Numbered from the stretch's first letter, positions 45,242-54,817 are shown. The stretch is 64,000 nucleotides of DNA from Paenibacillus sp. URB8-2 (GCF_013393385.1 NZ_AP023239.1:1612001-1676000); one strand, 5' to 3'. Notes: a model not told the origin generated them from the letters alone. Program-made: numbers and translations.

Positions 45242-45403
45242 ATGGCAAAGGTGGAACCCACCAAAATCACAGTGAAATATGGAGACAATCATCAAAAATC
45301 ACTTTGGTCAGCAATCGATCTCTTGAAGGCTAAAGCAATAATTGAGACTTCTGATACGATAAAGGAAAGAAATAGTCCGGTTAACGTTTCGAAACATGTT
45401 TAG
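45242..45403 (+). CDS. Small divergent ORF of unknown function
   Basis: 53 residues (starts MAKVEPTKITVKYGDNHQKS). GAGGTGAG lies five bases before the ATG. It is read away from the recombinase trio and begins 64 bases beyond that operon's start, a position suited to a directionality factor or small regulator. I do not recognise a family. Confidence 0.5.
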   Translation: MAKVEPTKITVKYGDNHQKSLWSAIDLLKAKAIIETSDTIKERNSPVNVSKHV

Positions 45404-45568
45404 TTATTGGACTGTGCATTTGGTTTGTCTTTGACTTTGTTTTCGCAAGAGTCTTTATTGCAGATTGAACGTTCTGCTGAAAATGATCGCCCTTAATACA
45501 GTTGATTCGTTTTGGTGTTACAAGTCCCATAAACATTACCTCTTTCAAAAAGGCCTTAAAAAAACAAA

Positions 45569-45616
45569 AAAGGGACCCAAAATACCACAGTTAACTGTGG
45601 AAATTCGGATCCCTTT
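45569..45616 (-). terminator. Nested palindrome, terminator-like on the minus strand
   Basis: A perfect 16-bp palindrome (CCACAGTTAACTGTGG, 45585-45600) is flanked by arms AAAGGGACCC and GGATCCCTTT (one mismatch). On the minus strand it is followed by a long T-rich run. No gene that would end here is visible on that strand. Confidence 0.55.
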
Positions 45617-45778
45617 CGCCGCATGGCCAGAGACTTATATTCATTAACAGTTGAACTATTAAGAATTCAGCAGAGGAACTTTCCGCATCCCGAAGACTCA
45701 GGGGAAAATTCTGCCAGACACTGCCTATAATTAAAACTATAAAATAGATAAGGGCTTGATGTCAACTTATTGTTCCAG

Positions 45779-45804
45779 GCACTTCTATGCATATGTATAA
45801 GTGC
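45779..45804. repeat. Dyad upstream of the toxin operon
   Basis: GCACTT (45779-45784) and AAGTGC (45799-45804) flank ATGCAT-rich DNA. It lies about 50 bases before the antitoxin-like gene, so it could be an operator of the toxin-antitoxin operon. Confidence 0.4.
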
Positions 45805-45851
45805 AAATATCGATTATTAATGGTATTCGGAAAGAAATGGGGTGTTCAAGA

Positions 45852-46032
45852 ATGGAAGCTAACAATGATTTAATGAAGCTCATTAAGTTAACGGGAGAGC
45901 GTGCAAAGCTGGACGCGAAGGCAAATGGAACGAACTTATGTTGTCTACAAAGACAAGACGGGCAAATTAGTGAAAGAACATTCTGATGGAATGAAAGAAA
46001 TTCTAGCGGAAGGTAACCCTGGATATGCCTGA
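45852..46032 (+). pseudogene. Frameshifted antitoxin gene of a zeta-like toxin
   Basis: The ATG at 45852 opens MEANNDLMKLIKLTGERAKL, DAKANGT, but the frame then runs into NLCCLQRQDG and stops by 45986. Dropping one base near 45931-45935 restores TYVVYKDKTGKLVKEHSDG, MKEILAEGNPGYA, ending at a TGA that overlaps the start of the zeta-like toxin by eight bases. The small helix-plus-strand shape and the overlap are those of an antitoxin. It may be a genuine mutation or a sequencing error. Confidence 0.65.
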
Positions 46033-46603
46033 ACCCAAGGCAACGATGTTTGTTTTTGCGGGTAATAATGGCAGCGGTAAAAGTACAATTCGAAATTTGA
46101 TCATTGATCGAATAGAAGTCAGTGTCAATATTGATCCAGATGCCTTAGCTCGGCGGATCAATCCGACACAACCTGAAACGGCACGTGTATCCGCCGGGAA
46201 AGAAGCCATTCGGTTAGCTCGTGAGTGCATACACAATCACCGGGATTTTTCAGTTGAAACGACCTTGTCCGGTGGATACGCGATTCGCCTCATGAAGGAA
46301 GCCAAACTTAAGCAGTTTGAAATTACAATGTTTTATATTGGCCTTGGAGATCCGAATTTGAATATTGAGCGTGTTGCCAGCCGGGTTCGTAATGGAGGAC
46401 ATCATATTCCTACCAAGGACATTTTACATCGTCATCAATCCTCTATGCAGAATCTGCTTCCTCATTTAGATCTGCTGAATGACTTAATTGTTATAGATAA
46501 CAGTGCATTAGATGGACAGATCGTTCTTGAATCCAATAATGGCAGATTGAAATATCAACATTCCAACTTACTGATTGGGTTACCCCTATTCGAAATCAGT
46601 TGA
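46025..46603 (+). CDS. Zeta toxin family kinase
   Basis: 192 residues. The P-loop is GNNGSGKST near residues 13-21, followed by a substrate-binding INIDPDALARRINPTQPE-like segment and a VETTLSGGYAIRLMKEAK region, typical of zeta-type toxins that phosphorylate a nucleotide-sugar precursor. The frame is intact. Its start lies inside the antitoxin-like gene, so the two were co-translated. With the antitoxin frame broken, its tolerance by the cell is a question. Confidence 0.85.
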   Translation: MPEPKATMFVFAGNNGSGKSTIRNLIIDRIEVSVNIDPDALARRINPTQPETARVSAGKEAIRLARECIHNHRDFSVETTLSGGYAIRLMKEAKLKQFEITMFYIGLGDPNLNIERVASRVRNGGHHIPTKDILHRHQSSMQNLLPHLDLLNDLIVIDNSALDGQIVLESNNGRLKYQHSNLLIGLPLFEIS

Positions 46604-46612
46604 ACCGCATAT

Positions 46613-46666
46613 AACCTGATTCCTACCTGTGTTCATCGCACGGATGAATCAGGTTTTTTGTTTTTT
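46613..46666 (+). terminator. Terminator of the zeta toxin operon
   Basis: AACCTGATTC (46613-46622) and GAATCAGGTT (46646-46655) form a 10-bp stem, followed by TTTTGTTTTTT. Confidence 0.8.
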
Positions 46667-46710
46667 ATCGACAAACATACGTTCCCTGACAACTTATAGC
46701 GCCCTTGATT

Positions 46711-46719
46711 TGGTATACT
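46711..46719 (+). promoter_or_regulatory. Extended -10 promoter element before the WYL gene
   Basis: TGGTATACT gives an extended -10 about 117 bases before the WYL regulator start; no clear -35 is present. Confidence 0.4.
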
Positions 46720-46835
46720 GTGTAAAAAACCATCCATACATAGAATCTGACGGAAGTAATTGGATCTTATAGAAAATTATAGTGTGGAAACCTAATGATG
46801 ATTGAGGAAACATTACTATAGTGAGGAGAACAACC

Positions 46836-47786
46836 ATGCCTGAGAAAATTATACGTATCTTTAATATCATTAATGCGATCCAAGCGAATCCTGGTATATC
46901 CGCAACGGATCTAGCCTTTAAGTGTGATGTAGATGTAAGGACGATTTACCGTGATCTAAGGCTGCTGGATACTTTTGCTCCCATAACTAATACAGGCAAA
47001 GGAACTGGCTACCGGTTTATGGGCAAGTTCTTTATGTATCCACTTAATTTTTCAGAACAAGAAGCACTGGTATTCTCTCTTCTACCCTCAATGGTGGATG
47101 AAGACAAACTCCCTCCCGGATTCCATACAGCATACGATAAAGTGATGTCCACACACCACAAAGAAAAATCCAAGCAAAACAGTATCATTGAGGACATCAC
47201 TAATATTATTCAGATGGGTACACCAGCTTACCGTAAAGAAAGCCCCAATTTTCTGCAACCGATTATTCAGGCTATTCTAGAGCAAAAAACGATTGAGACT
47301 GTTTATCATACCCAGTATCGGAATGAAACTACGGAGCGCAAAATTGATCCTTATTACCTAGTCCCACGTGATCAACGATTCTATTTAATCGGATTCTGCC
47401 ATACCAAGCAGGACATTCGGACGTTTCGAATCAGCCGTTTTCTGAAAGTGGATCCTACGACTCAAACGTTCGACAAGAGTGAATTTAATATCAAAAAGTA
47501 TCTCAAGAACACGTGGTCGATTGAACAGGGCGAAAAAAACATTACTTTTAAAGTACGGTTTAATGCTGAGGTTGCCAGGTACATTAAGGAGGAAGAATTG
47601 TTCGTTCATCCACGAATGAAGGATCTTAAAGACGGCAGTATGATTTTTGAGGTGACCGTAAATAACGAAAATGAGTTTATAAGGTGGATTCTGCAGTATG
47701 GACCTGCCGCTGAAATATTAGAGCCTGCTTCTGTACGTGAAACCTTAAAAGGCCAGTTGGCGCAATGGACAGAGATGTATAAATAA
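46836..47786 (+). CDS. WYL-domain transcriptional regulator
   Basis: 316 residues from the ATG at 46836 (AGGAGA upstream). The N-terminus is a DeoR-like winged helix (IFNIINAIQANPGISATDLAFKCDVDVRTIYRDLRLLDTF). The C-terminal WYL-type domain shows KTIETVYHTQYRNETTERKIDPYYLVPRDQRFYLIGFCHTKQDIRTFRISRF. WYL regulators commonly control defence genes and respond to DNA or nucleotide ligands. It lies 51 bases upstream of the nuclease/helicase pair, same strand, and probably controls it. Confidence 0.9.
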   Translation: MPEKIIRIFNIINAIQANPGISATDLAFKCDVDVRTIYRDLRLLDTFAPITNTGKGTGYRFMGKFFMYPLNFSEQEALVFSLLPSMVDEDKLPPGFHTAYDKVMSTHHKEKSKQNSIIEDITNIIQMGTPAYRKESPNFLQPIIQAILEQKTIETVYHTQYRNETTERKIDPYYLVPRDQRFYLIGFCHTKQDIRTFRISRFLKVDPTTQTFDKSEFNIKKYLKNTWSIEQGEKNITFKVRFNAEVARYIKEEELFVHPRMKDLKDGSMIFEVTVNNENEFIRWILQYGPAAEILEPASVRETLKGQLAQWTEMYK

Positions 47787-47837
47787 GATAAGCAGGAACT
47801 GATCATAATAACTCGAAATATACAAGGTAGGAAGGAT

Positions 47838-50756
47838 GTGGGTCTCTTGAACTATAATTGGTTTGCGGATTTGTATGAAATATGCAATAACGATCCATTT
47901 TGTAGAAAGATCCTCCTTGTGGATCATTATGATCAGGGTGAACAATGGCTGACCCGGATAACAAAGGAACACGGACCTCTTCTAGGTGTGGTAACAGAAA
48001 CGTTAAGGTCTCTCGTTGTGAAGCGGACAAAACCGGAACTGGTAAAACGAGGGCTTCGTCTTTTAAATAGTAAACAGACGTTCTGGGTTGTCCAGAATCT
48101 TATGGTTGATATGGCAGAGCGTCAAGATAAGTACATACCAGCCGAGATGATTACCCCTGGTATCGTTCAAAGCTTTCACCATGCGATTGAGGAACTCCGA
48201 GGGGCGGGTATTTGCGCTTCAGAGCTTTCTATTTCTGTTTTTGAACATGTGCAAAAAGGTCTCTACATCACTGAGCTGCTCACTTTATATGAGGACTGGT
48301 TAGAACAGAATCACTTTACTGATTTTGCAGGTCTGCTTGATTACATACCGGAAGCTAATAAAGCAGCAAATAACCATCTCTTCATCCATAGAGACATGGA
48401 GAAGTTCTCTTTTGTGGAGAAAGAAATGCTAAGGCGCATCGCCGGAGATAGACTTCTCATTCTTCCGCAAGATGGTTCTTTCCCATCATCCCCACAGAAC
48501 GGAGATCATTTTGATGTTCGGTTGTACCATGCCACAGGAACTTTAGCTGAGGTTCGTGAAGCATTCCGACGTATCTGCAATCAGGATCATTCCTTCGATC
48601 AAGTAGAGATCGTTGTTTGTAATTATGAGGCTTATAGTGAAGCGATATATACGCTCAGCCAAGCTCTCGATATTCCTTGTACATTTTCAAAAGGTCTACC
48701 CGTCACTTATACAAAGGTTGGAAAGGCTTCGCTGGCTTATCTCGAATGGCTGGAATGCAACTACGATGTAGAGTGCTTACTTAAGGCTCTCCGACACGAT
48801 TATATGTCATTTCATCATTTTGGAGACTCCGTAGATAAGGCTAATCTCATACTTGCTTTGGAGCAAAGCGGAATTGGATGGGGAAGACAACGTTATTCCA
48901 TGTTAGAGGCTGCAGGTAATGCTGAGTTAAGGGGAAGACACACTGAAGCGATCAGGTTGTTAGACCGGGCTTTTAAAGGACTGTTTCAAAAACTGCCTGA
49001 TTCGGGTCAAGTGACGTGGACTCCTTTGGTGATCTTGCACGCATTGATAGATTTTCTTGAAAAGTACACCGTTCCATCCAGTGATGCTGACTCACTTGTT
49101 GTCGCTGAACTGATCGATCAAATGAAGCTGCTGGAGGTTGTTTCTCCTCGTGCGCTGTCCAGCGAGAGCGCGCTGCGTTATGTGAAAGACATGGTAGAGG
49201 GTATTCGTATCTTTGGTGGCGGACCAGCTAGCGGAAAGCTACATATATCTTCTCTTCAAGATGGCGGCGTATCGGGAAGAAATCAGACGTACATCTTGGG
49301 CATGAGTAATGAGGCTTGGTCATTACAGCTCCGGCAGGATCCTGTATTACTGGATATGGAACGCAGGAGTTTGGAGGGGTTACTCCTATCTACTGAGCGG
49401 ACAGAGCATATTATTCGTGAACGCGAGACCCGATTAGGGTTGCTTTCAGGACGAGTGACGCTAAGCTATTCCAGTTATGATCCGGCAGAACAGAAAGAAA
49501 TCATTCCGGCTTTTGTGTTATTACAGGCTGCTAGAATCGTAACGGGCGATTCCCAGATGGATCTGACAGGACTAGGACAGGTACTCGGTAAACCGGTTGG
49601 CTATATGTCGAGTGACCCGATAAAAGAGCATCTGTTGGATGGGACGGATCGTTGGCTAGGACGGTTCTACACTGAGGGGAAACTGCAAGATGGACTTTCC
49701 ACACTACGCCAATCCTTTCCATTCACCGCTAATTTGGATCAAGCAGAAATGCGAATTAGCGAGGGAACCCTATCAGAATATGAGGGAATGCTCTCGACGG
49801 ATACATTTACGGTTAGTTATCTAAACAATCCTGAGACGTATCTTAGTGTGACGCAGCTCGAACGATATGCGGAATGTCCCAAGAGGTTTTTCTTTTCTCA
49901 AGTACTGAAACTTAGGGCAAAGGAGACTGCTGATTTCGATCGGTCCCGGTGGCTGGATGCGGCTAGCAAAGGCAGCTTGCTTCACAGTATCTTTTACCAC
50001 TATCTGAAAGAGATGTCTGCAGGTTCAATAAATGAGGATAGGCTTAAACATGATGAATACAGACTTCAGGAAATCACAGAGCAGGTCATCCGTGAGTATG
50101 AAGCGATGGTGCCGCCGCCAACTCCACATATCTTTCATAAAGAATGTGATTCGGTGCGGCGTGATGTCGCCATTTTTTATCAAATGGAGCGGAAATCCGA
50201 GGGACGGCCACGTTTTTTTGAGCTCGAATTGACCCTAGACGGACAACCCATGAGTGTTAGACTGGACAATGGTATTGTGATCAGAATGAAGGGATTTGTG
50301 GACAGGGTAGATGAGATCAGACCACACAAGTACAAAATTTATGATTACAAGACTGGCAGCCCGGCGAAGTATGACGAGAACGAGTATTTCTCACAGGGTA
50401 CGCAGCTGCAGCATGCGTTGTATGCTGTTGCGGTTGAACAGTGGCTTAAGGATAGCGGTATTGATACGGAGGCACGTGTTGTAGAGTCGGCCTATTATTT
50501 TCCAACGGAACGAGGCAAGGGAAACGAGGTATCCCGGGTTCAAAATAAGACTGCGGAGCTTTCGGAGCTGGTGGAACATCTATTAGCATCAATGGAGTCA
50601 GGAACGTTTGCTGCAACGACAGAGTCGAAACGATGCTCCTATTGCGATTACGGGGCGGTATGCAGGAATGAATCAGAACGTACAAAGGAAAAATGGGACT
50701 TAGCCCTAAATACTCCACTGCTTCACCATATCAAGGAGGTAGAGCGTTTTGGTTGA
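47838..50756 (+). CDS. AddB-like PD-(D/E)XK nuclease protein
   Basis: 972 residues from a GTG with AGGAAGG upstream. The first 600 residues resemble an inactivated helicase-like AddB core. The C-terminal nuclease domain has LSVTQLERYAECPKRFFFS, GSLLHSIFYHYL, RMKGFVDRVDEI and KIYDYKTGSP (the catalytic D...DxK), with the later CSYCDYGAVC supplying the cysteines of an AddB-type iron-sulphur staple. The gene is shorter than chromosomal AddB proteins and overlaps the helicase gene by eight bases. It probably forms a heterodimer with it. Confidence 0.82.
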   Translation: MGLLNYNWFADLYEICNNDPFCRKILLVDHYDQGEQWLTRITKEHGPLLGVVTETLRSLVVKRTKPELVKRGLRLLNSKQTFWVVQNLMVDMAERQDKYIPAEMITPGIVQSFHHAIEELRGAGICASELSISVFEHVQKGLYITELLTLYEDWLEQNHFTDFAGLLDYIPEANKAANNHLFIHRDMEKFSFVEKEMLRRIAGDRLLILPQDGSFPSSPQNGDHFDVRLYHATGTLAEVREAFRRICNQDHSFDQVEIVVCNYEAYSEAIYTLSQALDIPCTFSKGLPVTYTKVGKASLAYLEWLECNYDVECLLKALRHDYMSFHHFGDSVDKANLILALEQSGIGWGRQRYSMLEAAGNAELRGRHTEAIRLLDRAFKGLFQKLPDSGQVTWTPLVILHALIDFLEKYTVPSSDADSLVVAELIDQMKLLEVVSPRALSSESALRYVKDMVEGIRIFGGGPASGKLHISSLQDGGVSGRNQTYILGMSNEAWSLQLRQDPVLLDMERRSLEGLLLSTERTEHIIRERETRLGLLSGRVTLSYSSYDPAEQKEIIPAFVLLQAARIVTGDSQMDLTGLGQVLGKPVGYMSSDPIKEHLLDGTDRWLGRFYTEGKLQDGLSTLRQSFPFTANLDQAEMRISEGTLSEYEGMLSTDTFTVSYLNNPETYLSVTQLERYAECPKRFFFSQVLKLRAKETADFDRSRWLDAASKGSLLHSIFYHYLKEMSAGSINEDRLKHDEYRLQEITEQVIREYEAMVPPPTPHIFHKECDSVRRDVAIFYQMERKSEGRPRFFELELTLDGQPMSVRLDNGIVIRMKGFVDRVDEIRPHKYKIYDYKTGSPAKYDENEYFSQGTQLQHALYAVAVEQWLKDSGIDTEARVVESAYYFPTERGKGNEVSRVQNKTAELSELVEHLLASMESGTFAATTESKRCSYCDYGAVCRNESERTKEKWDLALNTPLLHHIKEVERFG

Positions 50757-53700
50757 TGATCAGACGGCCAGAGAGCGAATTCTAGAGGTACTAGACCGGA
50801 CATTGATGGTGGAAGCAGGGGCAGGATCAGGGAAGACGACATCACTCGTTGGCCGGATGATTGCATTGATTAAGTCAGGGAGCGCCGGGGCCGAGCAGAT
50901 TGCAGCCATTACTTTCACGCGGAAAGCAGCGGATGAACTGAAGAGCCGGTTCAGACTGGAGCTGGAGCGGCAGATCCGTAAGGCGATAGAGCCAGAGCAG
51001 GCACTGCTGCAGCAGGCTTTAAAGGAGATCGATCGGTGCTACATTGGCACGATTCATTCTTTTTGTGGCAGACTGCTTAGGGAGAGACCGATTGAGGCGA
51101 GACTGGATCCTATGTTCCGTGAAATTGAAGAAGATGAAGCGAACTTGCTGCGGGATCAATGCTGGGATGAGTATCTAGTGAGTTTGATCGAGAACGGTCA
51201 GGAAAATATTATGGCGGGCCTTGCGTCCCTGCAAGTGAATGTGGAGGATCTGCATCAGGTGTACAAACGGGTATGTGACTACACAGACGTACATATTGAG
51301 ACGGTTGACTCTCCAAGACCTAACTTTGACCTTATTCGATGTTCTCTGCCCAAGATGATAGAAGAAGCAGGTCGTTATATTCCAACACAGAAACCAGAGC
51401 AAGGCTGGGATACGCTGCAGACACTGGTTCGTGATGGCAAGAGAATGTTGGATTTACATGGGCTTGATGATGATATGCGAATGCTGCAGCTCGCACTGAT
51501 GTTCGATCGGAAAATCGATGCTACCTTGAAGAGGTGGACAGATACTGCTATGGCCAAGGAATATAAAGGTATGTTCCAGGAGTGGCAAAGCCGTGTCTTG
51601 TTTCCCTTTCTTTGTGCTTGGCGGGAGCATCTATATCCGCAGTTGATTGATTTTGTCAGACCAGCTGTTGATTATGGCTCACACAAGCGAAACGAACTAG
51701 GCGTTCTAGACTTTCAGGATCTACTGATGCGGGCAACAGCGTTACTCCGTGAGCATGAGCATGTACGGCGTTTTTTTGCTGCTCGTTATACACGTCTGTT
51801 CATAGATGAATTTCAGGACACGGATCCCATTCAGGCAGAGCTCATGTTTCTGCTGACAGGTGATGACCCAGGAGAAGCGAATTGGAGACGGATTACACCT
51901 AAACCGGGATCCTTATTTATTGTTGGAGATCCTAAACAGTCGATCTATCGGTTTCGCCGCGCGGATATTTCTACCTATAATTGGGTCAAGAACAAGATCA
52001 GTACCTGTGGTGAGGTCCTTCAGCTAAGTGCTAATTTTCGGTCTATTCACCATCTTGGTCAATTCACTAATGATGAATTTAATACCCGGTTTCCAGAGAC
52101 TGAGTCTGAACATCAGGCGGCTTTTGTACATATGGATACACGAACAGCTAATCCGGAGAATGGTATACAGCATGGAGTCTACACGATGACTCATGCGAAA
52201 ATGGCTGGAGGTCAGGCAGCGATTGCCGAAGCAGATGCAGATCGGGCCGCTCGTTATATTGCATGGGCTTGCAGTGGTCAATTGAAGATTCAGGAGAAGC
52301 AGCCGGGAAGTGACGGTGGTTTCCTTGTAAGGGACGCATCACCGAGTGATTTCCTGGTACTCCTGAAACGAAAAGATTTCTTACACATCTACGCTGCAAA
52401 GCTGGATCAATACGGAGTTCCCTCTGTTACGGCTGGGAGTTCGGCGATATACGAAGAAATAGATGCGCTTGCTGTGCTTGCAAGTTGTCTTAACGACCCC
52501 GGAGATCTGGTATCCCTGTTAGCTGTGCTGAAGGGTATGTTATTTTGTGTTAGTGATAATGCACTCTTCCATTATAAGATGGAGGGGTTCCCGATTAACT
52601 ATACTACTTTACCGAATCAGGCAGAGGTCGGGGAAATAGCTTATCCAGTATATGAAGCGCTGGTACGACTCGCTGAATACACGGCTATGATTAGGAGGTT
52701 GCCGGCAATATCGGCACTGTTATATATAATAGAGGATCTAGGGATGATTCCTCTCGCAGCAGTTCGTCAGACCGGCCGGGCGCGTGCCGGAACATTGATC
52801 AAGCTGCTGCATCTGCTGCACAAGGACAGCCTAGTTGCAGCAAATTGGCCGGAACTGAGCTTGTATCTAATGCGGGTCGTAAAAGAAGCGAAGCTAGAGT
52901 GCGGAGATCTGTTCGCAGGTGAGCAGGATGCTGTTCGCATCATGAACCTTCATAAGGCCAAAGGGCTTGAGGCACCAGTGGTACTTTTAGCTTGTCCCTG
53001 CGGGGAGTCTGACCACGATGCCACAGAGCATGTGGACCGGATGGGGGATTCCTCTCGCGGATACTTCAGTATCACGCGGCGAAGAGGATATCAAGAGGAT
53101 GTGATCGCCCATCCACCAGGGTGGGAGGGACTCGCCGAACGAGAGCGATTGTACATGAATGCTGAAAAGGAGCGGCTGCTGTATGTCGCCGCTACTCGCG
53201 CAAAGCAGCTTATGATCATTAGCCGATATCCGGACCGTCCAGCCATCGATCCCTGGAGCAGCTTCGATACTGGGATTCAGGAAGATAGAGAGCTGGATGA
53301 TCTTGAGGTTATGACTGAGGTGCCTTCACGTTACGAAGGGGTACATGATGAAACGGCAGATGAAAATAATGGCCGTCAGTGGCGAAGCCGGCTGGCACAG
53401 CCGACGTACCAGACAGCATCGGTAACGAAACTAGTCAAGACCAGAGCTGTCCAGCCCCCTAGGCCGCTTGCGGGAAGAGGTATGGCATTCGGCAGCGTGG
53501 TTCATCGCTGCATTGAGCTGCTTGGGAGTGGCGCTGAATCCGAGCAGATGGAGCTGCACATCAGGATGATTGCCGAAGAAGAGGGTATGAATGAAGCATT
53601 GATCCCGGACGTGCATGCGATGCTGGAGGAAGTGGTGAATCATCCGCTGTGGCGACGTGCGCTGGTGGCGAAGCGGTGGATTCATGAGCTTCCGCTACGT

Positions 53701-53997
53701 ACGGTGAGGACGGATCTAGAACTGGATCTGGAGAGCGAAGCTTCGACAGCAGGTTCAACAGCAAAGGCCCTGTATTTGAAAGGCGTTATTGACTTCCTCT
53801 TTGAAGAGGAGGACGGCTGGGTGATTATTGATTTTAAAACGGATGTGTATGAAGAAAGGCAGCAGGCAGCATTTGTGGAATTTTATCGGCCGCAGGTGGG
53901 GGCTTATCGGGAAGAGTTGGAGAGGGCGTTTGGGATGACGGTGAAAGAGATGGGGCTTTATTTTTTGCATGGGGGTGAGTATGTTGTTCTAGAGTAG
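50749..53997 (+). CDS. AddA-like UvrD-family helicase with PD-(D/E)XK nuclease
   Basis: 1082 residues from a TTG with AAGGAGG nine bases upstream. Helicase motifs: LMVEAGAGSGKTTS (Walker A), AITFTRKAADEL, RLFIDEFQDTDPIQAEL (Walker B), FIVGDPKQSIYRFRRADI, NLHKAKGLEAPVVLL, LLYVAATRAK. The nuclease domain at the end includes GMAFGSVVHRCIELL and LKGVIDFLFEEEDGWVIIDFKTD. It would unwind and cut DNA ends together with the AddB-like partner. Because a host AddAB is normally encoded elsewhere, this pair is probably accessory. Confidence 0.88.
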   Translation: MVDDQTARERILEVLDRTLMVEAGAGSGKTTSLVGRMIALIKSGSAGAEQIAAITFTRKAADELKSRFRLELERQIRKAIEPEQALLQQALKEIDRCYIGTIHSFCGRLLRERPIEARLDPMFREIEEDEANLLRDQCWDEYLVSLIENGQENIMAGLASLQVNVEDLHQVYKRVCDYTDVHIETVDSPRPNFDLIRCSLPKMIEEAGRYIPTQKPEQGWDTLQTLVRDGKRMLDLHGLDDDMRMLQLALMFDRKIDATLKRWTDTAMAKEYKGMFQEWQSRVLFPFLCAWREHLYPQLIDFVRPAVDYGSHKRNELGVLDFQDLLMRATALLREHEHVRRFFAARYTRLFIDEFQDTDPIQAELMFLLTGDDPGEANWRRITPKPGSLFIVGDPKQSIYRFRRADISTYNWVKNKISTCGEVLQLSANFRSIHHLGQFTNDEFNTRFPETESEHQAAFVHMDTRTANPENGIQHGVYTMTHAKMAGGQAAIAEADADRAARYIAWACSGQLKIQEKQPGSDGGFLVRDASPSDFLVLLKRKDFLHIYAAKLDQYGVPSVTAGSSAIYEEIDALAVLASCLNDPGDLVSLLAVLKGMLFCVSDNALFHYKMEGFPINYTTLPNQAEVGEIAYPVYEALVRLAEYTAMIRRLPAISALLYIIEDLGMIPLAAVRQTGRARAGTLIKLLHLLHKDSLVAANWPELSLYLMRVVKEAKLECGDLFAGEQDAVRIMNLHKAKGLEAPVVLLACPCGESDHDATEHVDRMGDSSRGYFSITRRRGYQEDVIAHPPGWEGLAERERLYMNAEKERLLYVAATRAKQLMIISRYPDRPAIDPWSSFDTGIQEDRELDDLEVMTEVPSRYEGVHDETADENNGRQWRSRLAQPTYQTASVTKLVKTRAVQPPRPLAGRGMAFGSVVHRCIELLGSGAESEQMELHIRMIAEEEGMNEALIPDVHAMLEEVVNHPLWRRALVAKRWIHELPLRTVRTDLELDLESEASTAGSTAKALYLKGVIDFLFEEEDGWVIIDFKTDVYEERQQAAFVEFYRPQVGAYREELERAFGMTVKEMGLYFLHGGEYVVLE

Positions 53998-54030
53998 TGC
54001 TACGGTTCATTCTTAGTTAACTAAATATGT

Positions 54031-54762
54031 ATGCAGCAAAATCTGGAACCGAGAGAAGTGTCCATCAATATGAGTGAACATAAAGGGTATCCCCAACTTG
54101 AAAATGGTCGAGGTAGTCTCCGGGCAATTCAAGTCTGGGTGAATGATCATGGGACAGAGTCAGTTGATTTGGTGACTACGCAGCTATCCTTAAGAGGGAA
54201 ACTAAAGTGGGTATCACCAATACGCAGTAATTCAATGGCGGAATACAGAGATGTGGGGTTTCTAGAAAGAGTTGGTGTTTCAGATAAACTCACTGTGCCT
54301 CTGGGCACCTTTTGGCCTTCTAGGGGACCACAGTGGGATGGTCTTGGCGTAACGGAAGCCGAAGAAGTTATTCTGGTGGAGGCAAAGGCTAACTTAAAGG
54401 AGCTGAAGTCCCCAGGGACCAAAGCGGGAGAACAATCTTTGGCGTTAATTAGGCAAACCCTAGACGAGGTGAAAGATGGTTTAGGGATAGGTGTACAGTT
54501 TGATTGGACAAAAACCTACTATCAGTATGCAAATCGAGTAGCACATTTGTATTATCTTCGTGAGTTAAACGGGATTAAGGCTTTCCTGATTAATGTATAT
54601 TTTATAGGAGATCAGAGTGTAAAAGGACCATCTTCGGTTGCAGAATGGCAGATTGCTATTAGACGAATGAAGAAGATGCTCGGGCTGGATTATCCAAATA
54701 TTTTGCAACCTTACATGTATGATTTGTTTATAGATGTTCAGACCATGAAGGGCATAACATGA
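54031..54762 (+). CDS. Putative PD-(D/E)XK nuclease-like protein
   Basis: 243 residues (or 230 from the ATG at 54070). The centre reads PQWDGLGVTEAEEVILVEAKANLKEL: an Asp followed by ExK at the end of a hydrophobic strand is the core pattern of PD-(D/E)XK nucleases. The rest has no recognised domain. It lies 33 bases after the helicase gene and probably belongs to the same unit. The assignment is from one motif only. Confidence 0.5.
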   Translation: MQQNLEPREVSINMSEHKGYPQLENGRGSLRAIQVWVNDHGTESVDLVTTQLSLRGKLKWVSPIRSNSMAEYRDVGFLERVGVSDKLTVPLGTFWPSRGPQWDGLGVTEAEEVILVEAKANLKELKSPGTKAGEQSLALIRQTLDEVKDGLGIGVQFDWTKTYYQYANRVAHLYYLRELNGIKAFLINVYFIGDQSVKGPSSVAEWQIAIRRMKKMLGLDYPNILQPYMYDLFIDVQTMKGIT

Positions 54763-54817
54763 CTGGATAAGTATATAGCTTGTTTGTAACAATGAGAATG
54801 GGATGGGGGAGACAGAA

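Larger units (their letters stand above)
45404..45851. other. Gene-free stretch with two palindromes
   Basis: Contains a large palindrome at 45569-45616 and a dyad at 45779-45804 (listed separately). No gene is supported; this may hold the border of the recombinase-bearing element. Confidence 0.45.

Noticed and set aside
47838..53997. Housekeeping addAB
   Set aside because: Not excluded fully, but the short lengths, the WYL gene and the defence neighbours favour an accessory pair.
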